A stretch of 64,000 nucleotides of DNA from Gnetum montanum (Eukaryota > Streptophyta > Gnetopsida > Gnetales > Gnetaceae): NCBI GenBank assembly GCA_015680685.1, contig MNCI01015910.1, positions 1,104,592 through 1,168,591 on the forward strand. Reading direction: 5' to 3'. Below, piece by piece: positions 47,618-58,844 of the stretch. Both the position numbers and the translations under genes were made by a program. The notes under the pieces were generated by a model that made no database searches, was not told the DNA's origin, and saw nothing but the letters and a program-made list of their open reading frames with translations. Within the stretch, counting starts at the first letter, position 1, and the number at the start of each line of letters is the position of its first letter.

Positions 47618-47630
47618 TGGTATCAAAGCT
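47618..47630 (+). other. Copia primer-binding site (tRNA-iMet type)
   Basis: TGGTATCAAAGCT, one transition away from the usual plant primer site TGGTATCAGAGC. Confidence 0.75.
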
Positions 47631-47667
47631 TAGTACCCTTCTTCATCATCAAATTCAAGAGTGAACA

Positions 47668-48002
47668 ATGGAGAGGACATCTTATACAAAGCCACCCATG
47701 ATCAATGGATTTAACTTCATCTATTGAAAAGCTAGAATGTAAGGATTCTTTGAATCTATGAAGTTTGAATTTTGGGAGTCCATCCTTGAAGGATATACTC
47801 CACTTGTCGATAGCTCCATTGGAACCATCAAGCCCCACAACAAATGGACACAAGAGGAGAAAGATAAGTTTAAGTTTGACTCAAAAGTCAAAAATTATTT
47901 ATATTGTGCTTTGAATAAATCTGATTTTAATAGAGTAGTAGGTTGTAAAATGGCCAAAGAAATTTGGCAAACATTAGAAGCTACTTATGAAATATATCAC
48001 TG
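47668..48002 (+). pseudogene. Copia gag, N-terminal fragment
   Basis: ATG-led MERTSYTKPPMINGFNFIY, then two in-frame stops (a TGA at the expected Trp codon and a second one), then an 81-codon open part with FWESILEGYTP, NKWTQEEKDKFKFDSKVKN, ALNKSDFNRV and AKEIWQTLEATYE, the UBN2-type copia gag signature. Truncated at the junction with the LTR tail. Confidence 0.82.
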
Positions 48003-48130
48003 AATGATTATCTTAAGCGCTTAGTTATCTCAAGAATCCACCTAGTCCAAAGTCCACAAAATTTGACAAGATCATGCATGAATGCTTGTGATTCATATGA
48101 TTAGGCATAGGGTTACTCTACCACTCATTA
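48003..48130 (+). repeat. E4-type LTR, terminal 128 bp
   Basis: Aligns with the last about 130 bp of the E4 5' LTR (26250-26380), including CTTAGTTATCT, GATTCATATG and GGGTTACTCTACCACTCAT, and ends CACTCATTA. The following GGCAT resembles AGCAT at 18325-18329, so it may be the end of E4 itself. Its beginning is missing. Confidence 0.65.
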
Positions 48131-50600
48131 GGCATGATTCACATGCAATTAAACAGATGTATATGAATAAGAATGTAATCTTCACATGCATCTACTATGG
48201 CCAAAAAATGTTCTATTATGTTGAATCATGTAGTGAGATGCTAGAATGAGGATATGATGCATATTCAACATGTAATGAAATTCATGTAGATGAATAAGAT
48301 ACAATAAATTATTCCCTTGATTTCATAAGAGGAAGGAGGCATTCAAACCTAAAAAATATTCGCTATAGGTATTCTAAGACATATAGCCAACATAATACTT
48401 TTGTCAAGCTTAGGTAGAATTGAATGTAAATGTGCCTTAAGATTAATTTGAACTAGTAGTCTCTTATCTCCATGATACTTGTGAAATAATAAGATAATCA
48501 ATTAAGCCACCTCTTATTACATTAGTATACAAAGGAAACCATTGATACAATTAATTTCATGATTAACTCATAAATCTCTTTTAGTAGTACGAATTAAATA
48601 TTTTAAATGCACAAGTTTAATTTTAATGCTTTTGGATGCCATTTAAGTTAGCATGTAAATATTTTAAAATTAAAGCTAAATTTTAATTATATTTGCATAG
48701 ATCCAAAGGATAATGAGTTTGTATAAAATACATTAGTAGTGATAAATCATAAGTACAAAAGTGTGTATAATATTCACTTAGTTTTAACACATGTTTTATA
48801 TAATGACTTGGAAACAATATTGGTAGCTTGAGTAACTTATGTAAAGTTTGACTTAAATATCTATTGTTTGTTTCTAAAGGAATTTGTTTCCTCACATTCT
48901 TATAATATAGGTTGCATATTTTATATTACTCAAGCATGTACATTCAACATATTTTACCTTCATGTTGCATATTCTTTCATCTTCTAGTTTCAACTCAAAC
49001 ATGATGTAATTATTTTCTTACTCTATTAAATATTATTCATATGGATATGGGAATAGATGCATGTAGATATTCTACATAATCATGCATGCCACCTCTAAAT
49101 TTTTTCCAATAAAATTAAAGTTTTTTTTATTTTTGTGCTTTATTTTGTCATCTATCTAGAACGTTTTCTTTAATAATTTTCTAAGCTTGTTCTAAACCTA
49201 GTATTAAATCAAAGCTTTTAATATTCAAATTTTGTACCTACAATTTAATTCATGATAACATCATTGTTGTTAAGGTTTTTAAAGGATCTCTTTTAAGATC
49301 TTATTATTATGTTTATCATTTAGATGAAATGTTCTTAGCTTATAGGATATAATCCATCAATGTATCCTATTTATATATGATATTATGTTAATGGATACAT
49401 CTCAAGTAAATAATACTTGAAGTAAATTCTATTTTAGATAAGCTAGAAGTATGATATCTTATATTGTTTGGCAATGTCCACAAAAGATTAAATAATTAAC
49501 ATATTAAAATATGTTATCATATCACAATCCCAAAAAAGTCACCAAAAAGAAGCCCAAAAAGGACATGAGTAAAGAGATTCATGATTATATGAAGAAATTA
49601 TAGATAGATGAGGTATCAGAACCTAAAACAAGAAAATTACAAATAGATAAGGATCTTGCTCTTCATAGAGATGAAAATAATAACTAGTTATATGAAAGTA
49701 AATGTTAAAAGATGGTTTTCATTAACTATGGAATGTATTGTAAATTCTAGAAAATCAAGGATTTGTAAAATGTATTAAAATTTACTTTGGAATAGTATTA
49801 ATTAACTTAATTAAATAATTATCACCTAGAGATCCAATTCTCATCTTGCCAAGGCAAGGTCTTGGAAGGATTGGTGGATGAATGGAAAATTGACCTCCTT
49901 CAAGTGGCTTCACCTAAGCTCAAATCTAGGTCTTACGTCTCAAGAAACAAGCATCATACCATCACTTCAAATAATGGTCTATTATTAACTGATCTAATTC
50001 CTATTATAAAATACAAATTAATTTTATAGAAAATACTTTGAAATTCAATCCAACATTACAATTTGGTATGACCATTTTAATACATAATAGTTACATATTT
50101 ATTTAAAGGATGCACATTGGTCATTAAAGTTGCTACATCCTGTTACATTTCCATCTAAATTTTTATGATTACTATTAAATTACAAATTATACTAAATTAT
50201 TAAATTTTGCTTTTGCACTTGTCCATAGTTCTTCTTTTGCAGCATATCCTAAAATGCAACTTTTGCCTTTGAATTTAATTTGAGTTTGTTAACCTCATGA
50301 GCTTTACTAACCCAATTATATACCATTGTTGCTAGATGCATAGTTGTAGATTCCTTATCTTGATGGCTGAAGATACATTTTATGTTAATCCATTTACTCT
50401 TAATATTTTATTTTGAAGTGAACTGGTATATCTTAAATGGTGTATCTCCTCAATTCATCTAACTTCTTGTTAGTCTCTCATAGATGAATCAATATTATCA
50501 TTTCATTATTGGTATCATAGAATGCATTAAATGAATTTACATATTTTCTTTCATTACACTGATGTATACCTTGTCATGCTCATTTTCTTTATTATTTTCA
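48131..50600. other. AT-rich spacer, nothing recognised
   Basis: No coding frame, RNA gene or element boundary that I can support on either strand. Confidence 0.55.
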
Positions 50601-50637
50601 TCCTCCCACAATCTTTGTGTAACTCTTCTTAAACTAT

Positions 50638-51306
50638 TCAAGGCCAAAATGATTGTGCTATTTTTTCTTGAATTGTAGATGAATTTTTTAGTGCTTGAAA
50701 CTTAGAGATAATAATAAAATGATATTCAATTTTATGTTTCCATTTCCTTGTGTTTGACTCTTGCAAGCCTTCCATTATTTTCCTCCATGAATTAATGTAA
50801 AAGGCCAGACTTTCGATTACCTTTGTTATGTAATTCCTAAACTCTTCTGATCCACATTTCATCTTTGATGGATCTTTTGTAAGAATATGTGGCCACCCAT
50901 CAACCTTTTTGCATAGCTCAAATGGTGTAGAACATTGCTTTTCTCTTATATTTCATTTTCAAATCATTACTAGAATATCACCTTCAAGAGAGAATATTAT
51001 GTAATGAATGTGCTATGTACTACAAAATTTTATAACTTGATTAGAGATAAATCCATCAAGATAGCCATTTAAGTCATATATTTCATGAATGTAGTATGGA
51101 GTGTAGTTTCTACTATTATCCATGTCTATCACATAGTAAAGATTCATAAGTTTTGGAAGAGAAGTGAGCTTCATGTTGTGACCAGAAAAATTGATTGCTA
51201 GAATAAATACCAATGGATTCAGTGCACAGAAGTCCTCAACCCATGAATCCCTAAGGCCTTTGGAACAATGGGGATATTGGGCACCTTGGTTGGTTTGATA
51301 GATCAA
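50638..51306 (-). pseudogene. Unrecognised coding-like stretch
   Basis: Two minus-strand open pieces read as parts of one decayed protein: 51306-51013 (97 codons, with RDSWVEDFCALNPLVFILAI and a Tyr/Asn-rich end) and, after a disrupted about 100 bp, 50940-50638 (PFELCKKVDGWPHILTKDPS, then a Lys/Glu-rich helical-looking part). Composition looks protein-like rather than random, but I recognise no family. The upstream part runs towards the assembly gap at 51557. Could be a gag or host gene fragment. Confidence 0.3.
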
Positions 51307-51556
51307 CTAGGGAGTTGGGGGGTTTGCAAAATAGTGTAATAAAATGGAATGAAAAAACTGATAATAGATCAAAATAATGCATAGAATATAAACAAATATA
51401 TATATCTTGTACATAAAACCCAAAACTTAAAAGTTTATTGAGATCTACCCTTGCAAGTGTTTTCAACATAGAAAAATGTATACCCCCCATAAAATCCATC
51501 AAATTTCCATTTTTGGCATCCCAAAAGGCATTTTTGAACTGAACCCAACCACCCCC

Positions 51557-52015
51557 NNNNNNNNNNNNNNNNNNNNNNNNNNNNNNNNNNNNNNNNNNNN
51601 NNNNNNNNNNNNNNNNNNNNNNNNNNNNNNNNNNNNNNNNNNNNNNNNNNNNNNNNNNNNNNNNNNNNNNNNNNNNNNNNNNNNNNNNNNNNNNNNNNNN
51701 NNNNNNNNNNNNNNNNNNNNNNNNNNNNNNNNNNNNNNNNNNNNNNNNNNNNNNNNNNNNNNNNNNNNNNNNNNNNNNNNNNNNNNNNNNNNNNNNNNNN
51801 NNNNNNNNNNNNNNNNNNNNNNNNNNNNNNNNNNNNNNNNNNNNNNNNNNNNNNNNNNNNNNNNNNNNNNNNNNNNNNNNNNNNNNNNNNNNNNNNNNNN
51901 NNNNNNNNNNNNNNNNNNNNNNNNNNNNNNNNNNNNNNNNNNNNNNNNNNNNNNNNNNNNNNNNNNNNNNNNNNNNNNNNNNNNNNNNNNNNNNNNNNNN
52001 NNNNNNNNNNNNNNN
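51557..52015. other. Assembly gap (459 N)
   Basis: Run of N. Open frames drawn through it are artefacts. Confidence 0.99.
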
Positions 52016-52453
52016 AAACCCAAATATAGTCACTAGGTGATTTGTTTCACTTGGGGAATGAGGCTTTGACCACTTATGAGGCATTTTTCAACCCCAAAAG
52101 TATGGAATGTGTGAGATTGCCCCTTATGGATTAAAATATTTACATTTACAATGAATTTTTACCACAATTTTCATGGGGTGAAAGCTACATGATGAAAACA
52201 TGTTATAACATGTAAATTTTTATGGTGTTTTAATGGTCCCTCTTTGTTGGTGTCTAGAAGATTGACCCAGGAGGCATTGAAAAAGAATACAAATTACCAC
52301 TACATATTATAATTCCACAATGCATATAGGCCACATGAGAATGAGGCTATTTAGGTCACCAAAGTTTCTGGTGTAAGGCTGTGGTGGACCATGGTTCCAG
52401 TTTAAGGTCATAGAAGATGGTTGAAAGTAGGTTCACTTATTAATGATTGTTAG
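52016..52453. other. Spacer between the gap and the Tat-like element
   Basis: No gene seen. It should contain the 3' end of the minus-strand Tat-like element, but no LTR boundary could be recognised. Confidence 0.45.
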
Positions 52454-53570
52454 CTACATGTAGTATGCCTTTAGGTAGGAATGACTAATTGGATTAGCCA
52501 ACCCATTCCCATTCATGTTGGCTAACTTGAATGCTTTGTTTCCATAGGCTCTGGTGACAAAGAAGGACTTTTTCCAATTGGCTAAGAGTTTATTTGCATG
52601 CTCATGGATAGTCTTGAGGACTAGGTCACCCTCCTTGATCATATGCATGGTCAAGTTATGGTGGTGCTACCACTTCTGCCTCTCCTTATAGTGTTAAATG
52701 TGAGCAACCACTTACATACATTGCTCTTCCACTGAGTTTAGGACTATTGTCCACAACTCCTTATTTTGCTCATTGTTGATGAAGTCAGTCAAGGTCACTT
52801 GGAGTGAAGGCACCTACAATTCAATAGGTAAACCAAATTTAGAATCATAAACTAGACTATAAGGGATCATACTGGTTGTCATGTGATAGGTCATTTTGTA
52901 GGCCCATAGTGCATGGACAAGTCACTCATGCCATTTGAATTTGCTATTGTTGAGCATCTTTTTGAGCAAGTTGATGATGACTTTGTTTCTTGCTTTTGCT
53001 TGTTCATTGGCTTGAGGGTAATAAGGAGATCAGAAAGAATGCTTAATGCCTAGGTCATGATAGAAATTTTTTGTTTCTTGGTTATTAAATTATGGTTCAT
53101 TATTTGAAACTATGATCATGGGTATGCCAAAATGAGCTACAGTGTTATCTAAGATGAATTTGTAGACTTGCTCAAATGTAGTCTTCCTTAGGGGAATAGC
53201 CTCAACCAACTTTGTAAAGTGTTCGATTGCAGTGATGATGAAGATATGTCTTTTAGAAGATTTAGGAATTATGGGTCCTATGATATCAAACCCCCATCAT
53301 TGAAATGGCCATGTTATCTGAGTAGTATGCAACTCAGTTGGTGGTACATGTATAAGGTTGCTATATCATTGGCATGTGTCACATCGCTTAACCTTCTATA
53401 GGTAGTCATTTTCCATATGGTGATAGTAGTAGCCTAACTGTCTAATCTTAGTAGCCATAGCTCTTGGTCCTATATGTCCTCCACAAACACCCTTGTGAAT
53501 CTCCTCTAGGACTATTTTGGATTTGATTTTACCTAAGCACTTTAGGAGTATTCCATCATAGGATCATTGA
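52454..53570 (-). pseudogene. Tat-like integrase
   Basis: From about 53300 leftward the decayed frame gives a V-I-G-P-I-I-P-K-S-S-K block (53280-53245), HFTKLVEAIPL, then GIPMIIVSNNEP (the second Asp block; D and G replaced) and SPYYPQANEQAKARNK (E-block, Glu changed), followed by HALWAYKM and PYSLVYDS. An ORF at 52654-52454 (KEGDLVLKTIHEHA, NGNGLANPISHSYLKAYY) matches the integrase C-terminal region of gypsy elements. Catalytic residues are damaged. Confidence 0.75.
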
Positions 53571-54106
53571 CATAACGTATTATCACATGCAATGACATAT
53601 TTCTTCAATCGCTTATGTACAATGTCCTTCTGAGTAGTAGTTAGGCCTCATGAGGATTCATCATGCATAAGATAAAATTTGATATTGGCATACCACTTCT
53701 TGGGAGGAGTAATATGAACAATGGCCACAAAGGTATCCTCAGTGTTCTATGTGATGGAAGTAGCACAGTCTATGATTAAGGTGGACAACTGACTAAACAC
53801 ATCTAGTGTCACACTAAGGGCTAATGTTGCAATTGCATTAACTATGACATTCTCATTTAGGGGTATGTGTTGGATATCAATGTCTATGAATTATTGTAAC
53901 AATTGCATCCCTAGGTTGCAATAAGGTTGTAACTATTTGGCTTTACACACATATACCTTGGTTACTTGGTTAACCAATAGTTTTGAATCACCTTTGATCG
54001 CTAAGAATCTAATTCCTAGGTCACGAGGTACTATCATCCCTCTAATCAAACCCTCATACTTTGGTATGTGATTGGTACATTGGAACTTAAAATGATAGGT
54101 GAAGGA

Positions 54107-54640
54107 TCAAATTTCACTAGATGGGAACGTTATGATGGCAACGGCATTAGCCCCATGGGCAGTTGAAGCCCCATCAAAGTGCATGACTACTTCATAATCC
54201 TTGCATACTTGGCTAACGATGTTAATATGATCATCAAGGAATTCAGGATCTATGGCTACTTGGTCATCAACAAGTGAAGTTGTGACCTGTACAGTTATAG
54301 CTTGACCTTTTGTTAAGGATTGAGAGACATAATGAAGGTCAAACTCCATGGTTATGGCTTTCCATCGAGCTATATGACTACTTTCATAGATGTTGGTCAT
54401 TATGAATCTAAGTATGTTGTCTTTACAAATGATATTGACTTGGCTTCTAAAGAGGTAGTATCTCCACTTGTTCAAGGCAAAGACTAGTGCTAGATAATAC
54501 TTCTCCACTTCAATGTATCAGGTCTTGTGGACAACTAGTGCATGGCTAAGGTAGTATACAAGCATTTCTGCTCCATCATCACATTTCTAATAGACTAGAG
54601 AAGTAATGTTTGTGTGAAAGATGGTAAGGTAGATGAAAAA
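54107..54640 (-). pseudogene. Tat-like dual RNase H (RT-associated plus archaeal-type)
   Basis: The open frame 54508-54107 starts with the end of the gypsy RNase H (MEKYYLALVFALNKWRYYLF, HIARWKAITMEFDLHYV, KGQAI) and continues into a second RNase H beginning VVMHFDGASTAHGANAVAII, the signature of the additional archaeal-like domain in Tat elements. The preceding part (54640-54508) holds the start of the first domain. Confidence 0.78.
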
Positions 54641-55960
54641 AATTTTACCCTATTGTAGAGGATAGACTATCTATAGTTATGCCAACTCTGGCCTCTTGGC
54701 ATTGACTTATCCACTCATAGTGAACCCCTTTCTTAAGCAAGTGTTGCATGGGTTGTAACTTATTTGTAAGCCTAATGATAAACCTACGAATAAACTGTAA
54801 CCTACCTTGTAATCCTCAAAGCTCCTTAAGGTTGGTAGGTGCTACTAATTTGGATATGTTCTTAACCTTATAAGGATCGACATGTATCCCCGCTTTAGAT
54901 ACTACAAATCCAAGCATCTTACTAGTCTTGACACCAAAGACATACTTCTTGGGGTTAAGCCTAAGATCGTATTTGAGGCATCATTTAAGTACAAGGTCTA
55001 GGTCATTCGCATGATCATTTTCCACTTTACACTTGAAAGCTTTATTATCTATGTAACCATTAAGTAATCCTAACATGTAATTCCTGAATATTTAGGTCAT
55101 GGCTCATTGATAGGTGGATTTGGTATTCTTAAGATGAAATGGCATCATAGTATAGTAAAAAGTACCCCAAGGGATCGTGAATGTCATGCTAAGTTGGTGC
55201 TCTAGGATAATCCTAATTTGGTTATACCCTTAGAATCTATTCATAAAGGATAATAAGGCATGTTTGGTCATGGTATTGATAAGTTGATCAATACTAGACA
55301 AAGGGAAGTCATCTTTAATAGTTGCTTTATTTAGGACTCGAAAATTAATGCAAATATGGATACTCCTATTTTTCTTAGGGAGTACCACTATGTTGGACAC
55401 CCATTTTGTGTAATCAACAACCCTAATGAAACCAACTTGTCAGAGCTTTGAGATTTCAGCACGAACTACCAAGGCTAAATCAAGTCTAATTTTGCACACT
55501 TTTTGCTTAATTGGTATAATGCTAGGGTCTAATATGATGTTGTGCTAGACTAAATGAGGGTCTAGGCCTGACATGTCTTCATATGACTAGGCAAAGACCT
55601 TAATGTTGTTTTGTAGGACCTTGGTGTTGTCTTGAGCATATTAAGGTTCCAATGAGGAACTTAGTTTAAGGGTTTTCTCCTCACCACTATGCATTATGAT
55701 AGGAACCTCAACTAGAGAGTCTTTGGTTATGCCACTAAATTCTAAGTCAAGGGTTTTAACTAGGTTTTTAGGTCATTCTAGAGGTTTCTCTATTAAGGCT
55801 ATGTGGCCTATAAGACTTTCAGGCTCAAGATCCAGGCAATCGGGGTCGATACACTATTCAACATCACCATGAGGTTCATGTAGATAGAAATACAAGTAGA
55901 TTTGCTTCTAGGTATTCATACTTTGATCTTGCATGTCAGACAAAAGCATATTAAGTGGAA
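54641..55960 (-). pseudogene. Tat-like reverse transcriptase and upstream pol segment
   Basis: From 55960: MQDQSMNT, a decayed post-protease linker, SYEDMSGLDPHLV (55590-55550), VRAEISKL, WVSNIVVLPKK, INFRVLNKATIKDDFPL, GYNQIRI, then the catalytic region GYIDNKAFK (about 55040-55060), in which YxDD has become YIDN. The later connection block (LQGRLQFIRRFI) is at about 54790-54830. Stops throughout; not functional. Confidence 0.78.
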
Positions 55961-56189
55961 TCTAGGTAAAAGTGAATAAATAATGCTAAAATTCTATAAA
56001 ATTATGCAAACACATACAAATCTAATGCAAACAAGGTCATCCAAGGTCATTAATGAGGTAAGGATAATTCGACAAAGTGCAATAGAGGCCAACAAGGGTT
56101 AAATGAAGGTCAAGCAAAGGGAAATATATGAAATTAGGCAAAAAATGGTCAAAAAAGGTAAAAATTTTGCTAGTTTTAGGCCTTAGTGA

Positions 56190-57660
56190 GCAATGATGCC
56201 AATTTAGAGTCTTGGTGAACTATGATGCCAAGTTAAGGCCTTAGCATGCCATGTTCGCATGGTATCAAATAGTGGCTACGGAAGGTCCAACCCCTCTATT
56301 TAATATCATTAAAAGGCCAGAAAAAGGTAACTAAGGCTATAGTAAGGAAAATAAAGGACATATAAGGCTTTATAAAGGCCATAGAAGGTCAACAAGGTCA
56401 ACAATGAAACATAAGTCCCAAAAACAAGCCAAAACACTATGTAATAACCTAAAAAGCAAGTAAAATAGGCTATATATGGTAAAATTTGGCTAATATAGGT
56501 CAAAAGATGGTTTGGTGTTGCTATTTTTAGGACTTACTAGGCCATGAATCAAGGATAAAAGGTTATTAGGTGAGTTTAGGCATTATTCAGGGCTATTTCT
56601 AGGCTGTTTGAACCTAGAAATTGAGAGTTTTGAAGCTTCCACTCAAGGCTCATCATGGAAACATGGACCCTTAGTGTAGAAACCAAGGAAAATAGGTTTG
56701 GGGATGTTTAGAGCTCTAGAATTGAGGTTCTAGGACCTTCCCAAGGTTTTGTAGGATAACATCCATCAAAATTGGGCATTTCAAAGGTCTGTAAATGCCA
56801 AAAAGTAGGTTTTGGAGCCTTCCCCCCTTGTTTCAACACTAGCCAGCGTGGAAGATTGGGGGATCATTGTGGAAAACCAAAAAATTAGCCAAAATAAGGT
56901 CAAACAAGGTTAAACAAGCAACTAGAACCCAGATTTGGAAGTTGTGCATCTTGTAGCTTCATTTTGAGGTAGTTAGAGATGATTTTGAGTGTCAAAACAT
57001 GTCGAAATGGATTCTCCACTTTTTTTCACATTGAGCACAGTATCCCCAGCATGGAAGAATGGGGGGACACTTTCTCCATGGATCTAGGATGGTTTAAGGG
57101 TATGTTGACTAGGTTTCTAGACCCCTAGGGTTGTGAATCATGATTCTGCAAGTTTTCGACTAATTCTAGGCATGTTGGAAGGTTGTTTAATGGCATCTAA
57201 GGTCTTTCCCCATTATTTCCATTCTAGGGGAGTTAGTCTAGCATGGATGGTTGGGGGAAATAGGTTTTGAAGATTAAAACAAGGTCAAATGAGAAAAATA
57301 TTAAGGCTATGAGGTCCTAGTCTTCTTCGGTGTAGATCTTTGGCTTTTGGAAATGTCATCATACAACAAGAAGTGGAAAAGTAGCTTTCCTCCCTTGTTT
57401 CCATGCTATCCAACATGGAAGGGGCCTCCTCTAGCATGGATGAAGTAAGATGCCCATATATAGGCTAATTTTAGTCACAATTGACTATGCATGTTAACTT
57501 TTGGAGTTGCTAGGGCCAAGGGCTATGTCTCCATGTCAAAATTTGGTGATTTTAAGCACTCCTAAGTGGATTTTAAGCTTTTCTCCATTTTTCCATGTTA
57601 GGGCTAGGGGGCTTAGCATGGAAGATTAGGGGAAACCACTTTTTGATCATCTGGGATTAG
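56190..57660 (-). repeat. Putative LTR/leader of the Tat-like element with about 190-bp tandem repeats
   Basis: Five imperfect units share a core like TTTCCAT(G)CTAG...AGCATGGAAGATTGGGGGAA, with core positions about 56843, 57048, 57240, 57433 and 57613 (spacing about 180-205 bp). Left of them, on the minus strand, lie a TTAAATAGAGG TATA-like box (about 56302) and TTGGCATCAT-type sequences (about 56190-56240) that could be a decayed primer site. LTR status is inferred; the partner LTR was not found. Confidence 0.4.
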
Positions 57661-57794
57661 TTTTCTAAGCTTTAAAGGCTCCAATGACTACTAATAGGGT
57701 TCTAGAGCACATGCAAGGTCAAAGCGTTCAAACTAACACATACGCTCATTTGAATGCAGACCAAATAACACACAGATATGCCAAAACAAATCAT

Positions 57795-57800
57795 TTTATT
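57795..57800 (-). terminator. Poly(A) signal, minus strand
   Basis: AATAAA on the minus strand, about 270 nt downstream of the TATA box at 58068-58078; spacing compatible with a pararetroviral R region. Confidence 0.45.
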
Positions 57801-57952
57801 GCACACACTAGCATTTACAGAACTGAAAGGAATGCTTGTTCTAGAGCAACGCGCATCACAGAACGATTTCTCTTTCAGTGGCGGAGAGAATGCTTAGTTT
57901 CTGAGCAGAGTGCATCAAGAAAATGATATCTTCTCCTTACAACTATTCACTC

Positions 57953-57997
57953 TTGCAGAAATAAACTCACACTTGCAGAAATAAACTCACACTTGCA
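57953..57997. repeat. 20-bp tandem duplication in the R-like region
   Basis: CTTGCAGAAATAAACTCACA occurs twice in tandem, followed by two shorter CTTGCAGACT copies. Confidence 0.8.
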
Positions 57998-58067
57998 GAC
58001 TCCTTGCAGACTACTTGACTCACTTATGCTACTTGCATCTTGTGTGTCTCTACCCACACACACACTC

Positions 58068-58078
58068 CTATTTATAGC
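58068..58078 (-). promoter_or_regulatory. TATA box, minus strand
   Basis: GCTATAAATAG on the minus strand, 90 bp after the stop of the 224-codon frame, with a candidate start site about 30 nt further left in CACACAAGATGC. Confidence 0.5.
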
Positions 58079-58169
58079 TTACAAACCGCTTTACATTAAT
58101 GGGTGCCAACTGGGACGATCTGCTTTTTAGGATTCGAATCCACTTTAAGAGATTGTGGCAGATAGCTTT

Positions 58170-58844
58170 TTAACGTGACGGTGGACTATTTGGACCAAAA
58201 TCGACACTATGTCCATCAGAATCGTCTGCACGGTTGTGGAAGTCTTCAGAGCTGTAATCATATCGTCCGGGAGAATCATTAGGCGTGCTGTCTGTGCTGT
58301 CATCAGCATCTTCTGAGTGCTCGCCAACCAGATAAAGTTTGATCTCCTTTCCGCCAGAGCTACGATATTCATCAATCCTGCCGTCCATGTAATAAAGCTC
58401 TAAGGTGTACGGGACTTTTAAATGGATGTGACAGTGGTGCTGGATGTCATAGGCGTTAGCGGTGTACACATCTTGGTAAAAAGCTTCGCCCCATGTGAGT
58501 TGCCAGTCTGTCCTTTTGGATATGCAAGTGATGAGAAAATAGACTGGGTTGGATGCCATGTGTAAAAAATTCCAGGCCATGTGATCAGGATTCCCATAGA
58601 ACGAGAAATCACCCCGGTAGCCATAGAGACTTGTGCGAAGAGGACCAGGATAATTGGCTGGTAAATGAGAAGGGGCATGACCGAATTTAGCCCACCAATT
58701 CCAGAATAATTCATCATTGTCTGGTGGTGCACTGAGGGGACTAAATGAGATACGGTAAACATGGAAATCACTAGGCTGGTAATATGGCCAGTTTAAACAA
58801 TCAGCAGAATACCAGTTACGAAATTCTAAATTAGTGAGATTCAC
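58170..58844 (-). CDS. 224-codon open frame, probable C-terminal part of a caulimovirid polyprotein
   Basis: The frame opens at a GTG (58844), not an ATG; without a start requirement it is open back to about 58940, so it is probably the 3' end of a longer coding region cut at the junction. It is Trp/Tyr-rich near its start (NLTNLEFRNWYSADCLNWPY, LFWNWWAKFGHAP), followed by a globular-looking middle and a strongly acidic Ser/Asp tail (EHSEDADDSTDSTPND) ending SPPSR. I recognise no domain with certainty; W-W-x-x-F/Y-G motifs are, as I recall, found after RNase H in some caulimovirid polyproteins. No stop in 224 codons, unlike the surrounding retroelements. It could instead be a captured host gene. 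Confidence 0.45.
   Translation of the reverse strand: MNLTNLEFRNWYSADCLNWPYYQPSDFHVYRISFSPLSAPPDNDELFWNWWAKFGHAPSHLPANYPGPLRTSLYGYRGDFSFYGNPDHMAWNFLHMASNPVYFLITCISKRTDWQLTWGEAFYQDVYTANAYDIQHHCHIHLKVPYTLELYYMDGRIDEYRSSGGKEIKLYLVGEHSEDADDSTDSTPNDSPGRYDYSSEDFHNRADDSDGHSVDFGPNSPPSR

Larger units (their letters stand above)
46386..48002 (+). mobile_element. SIRE-like Ty1/copia element, 5' LTR plus gag stump
   Basis: LTR (46386-about 47615) starting TGTTGACC, a tRNA-iMet-type primer site and the first about 110 codons of a copia gag, then an abrupt switch to an E4-type LTR tail at about 48003. The rest of the element is missing, so this is a deletion product. The long LTR and the gag type fit the SIRE/Maximus group. 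Confidence 0.7.
52454..57660 (-). mobile_element. Decayed Tat-lineage Ty3/gypsy element
   Basis: Minus strand order from the right: repeat-rich LTR/leader (57660-56190), short leader, RT, RNase H, a second RNase H of archaeal type, integrase and the integrase C-terminal region. Two RNase H domains in tandem before the integrase mark the Tat (Ogre/Retand/TatIV) lineage. No gag was found between the putative leader and pol, so this is an internally deleted or non-autonomous copy. Riddled with stops. Confidence 0.75.

Noticed and set aside
51251-52084. Long open frames of 174-277 codons around 51.5-52.0 kb
   Set aside because: They consist mostly of N-derived unknown residues across the assembly gap.
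56255-56270. TGGTATCAAATAG as a plus-strand tRNA-Met primer site
   Set aside because: No LTR end precedes it and no gag follows on the plus strand; pol in this area is on the minus strand.
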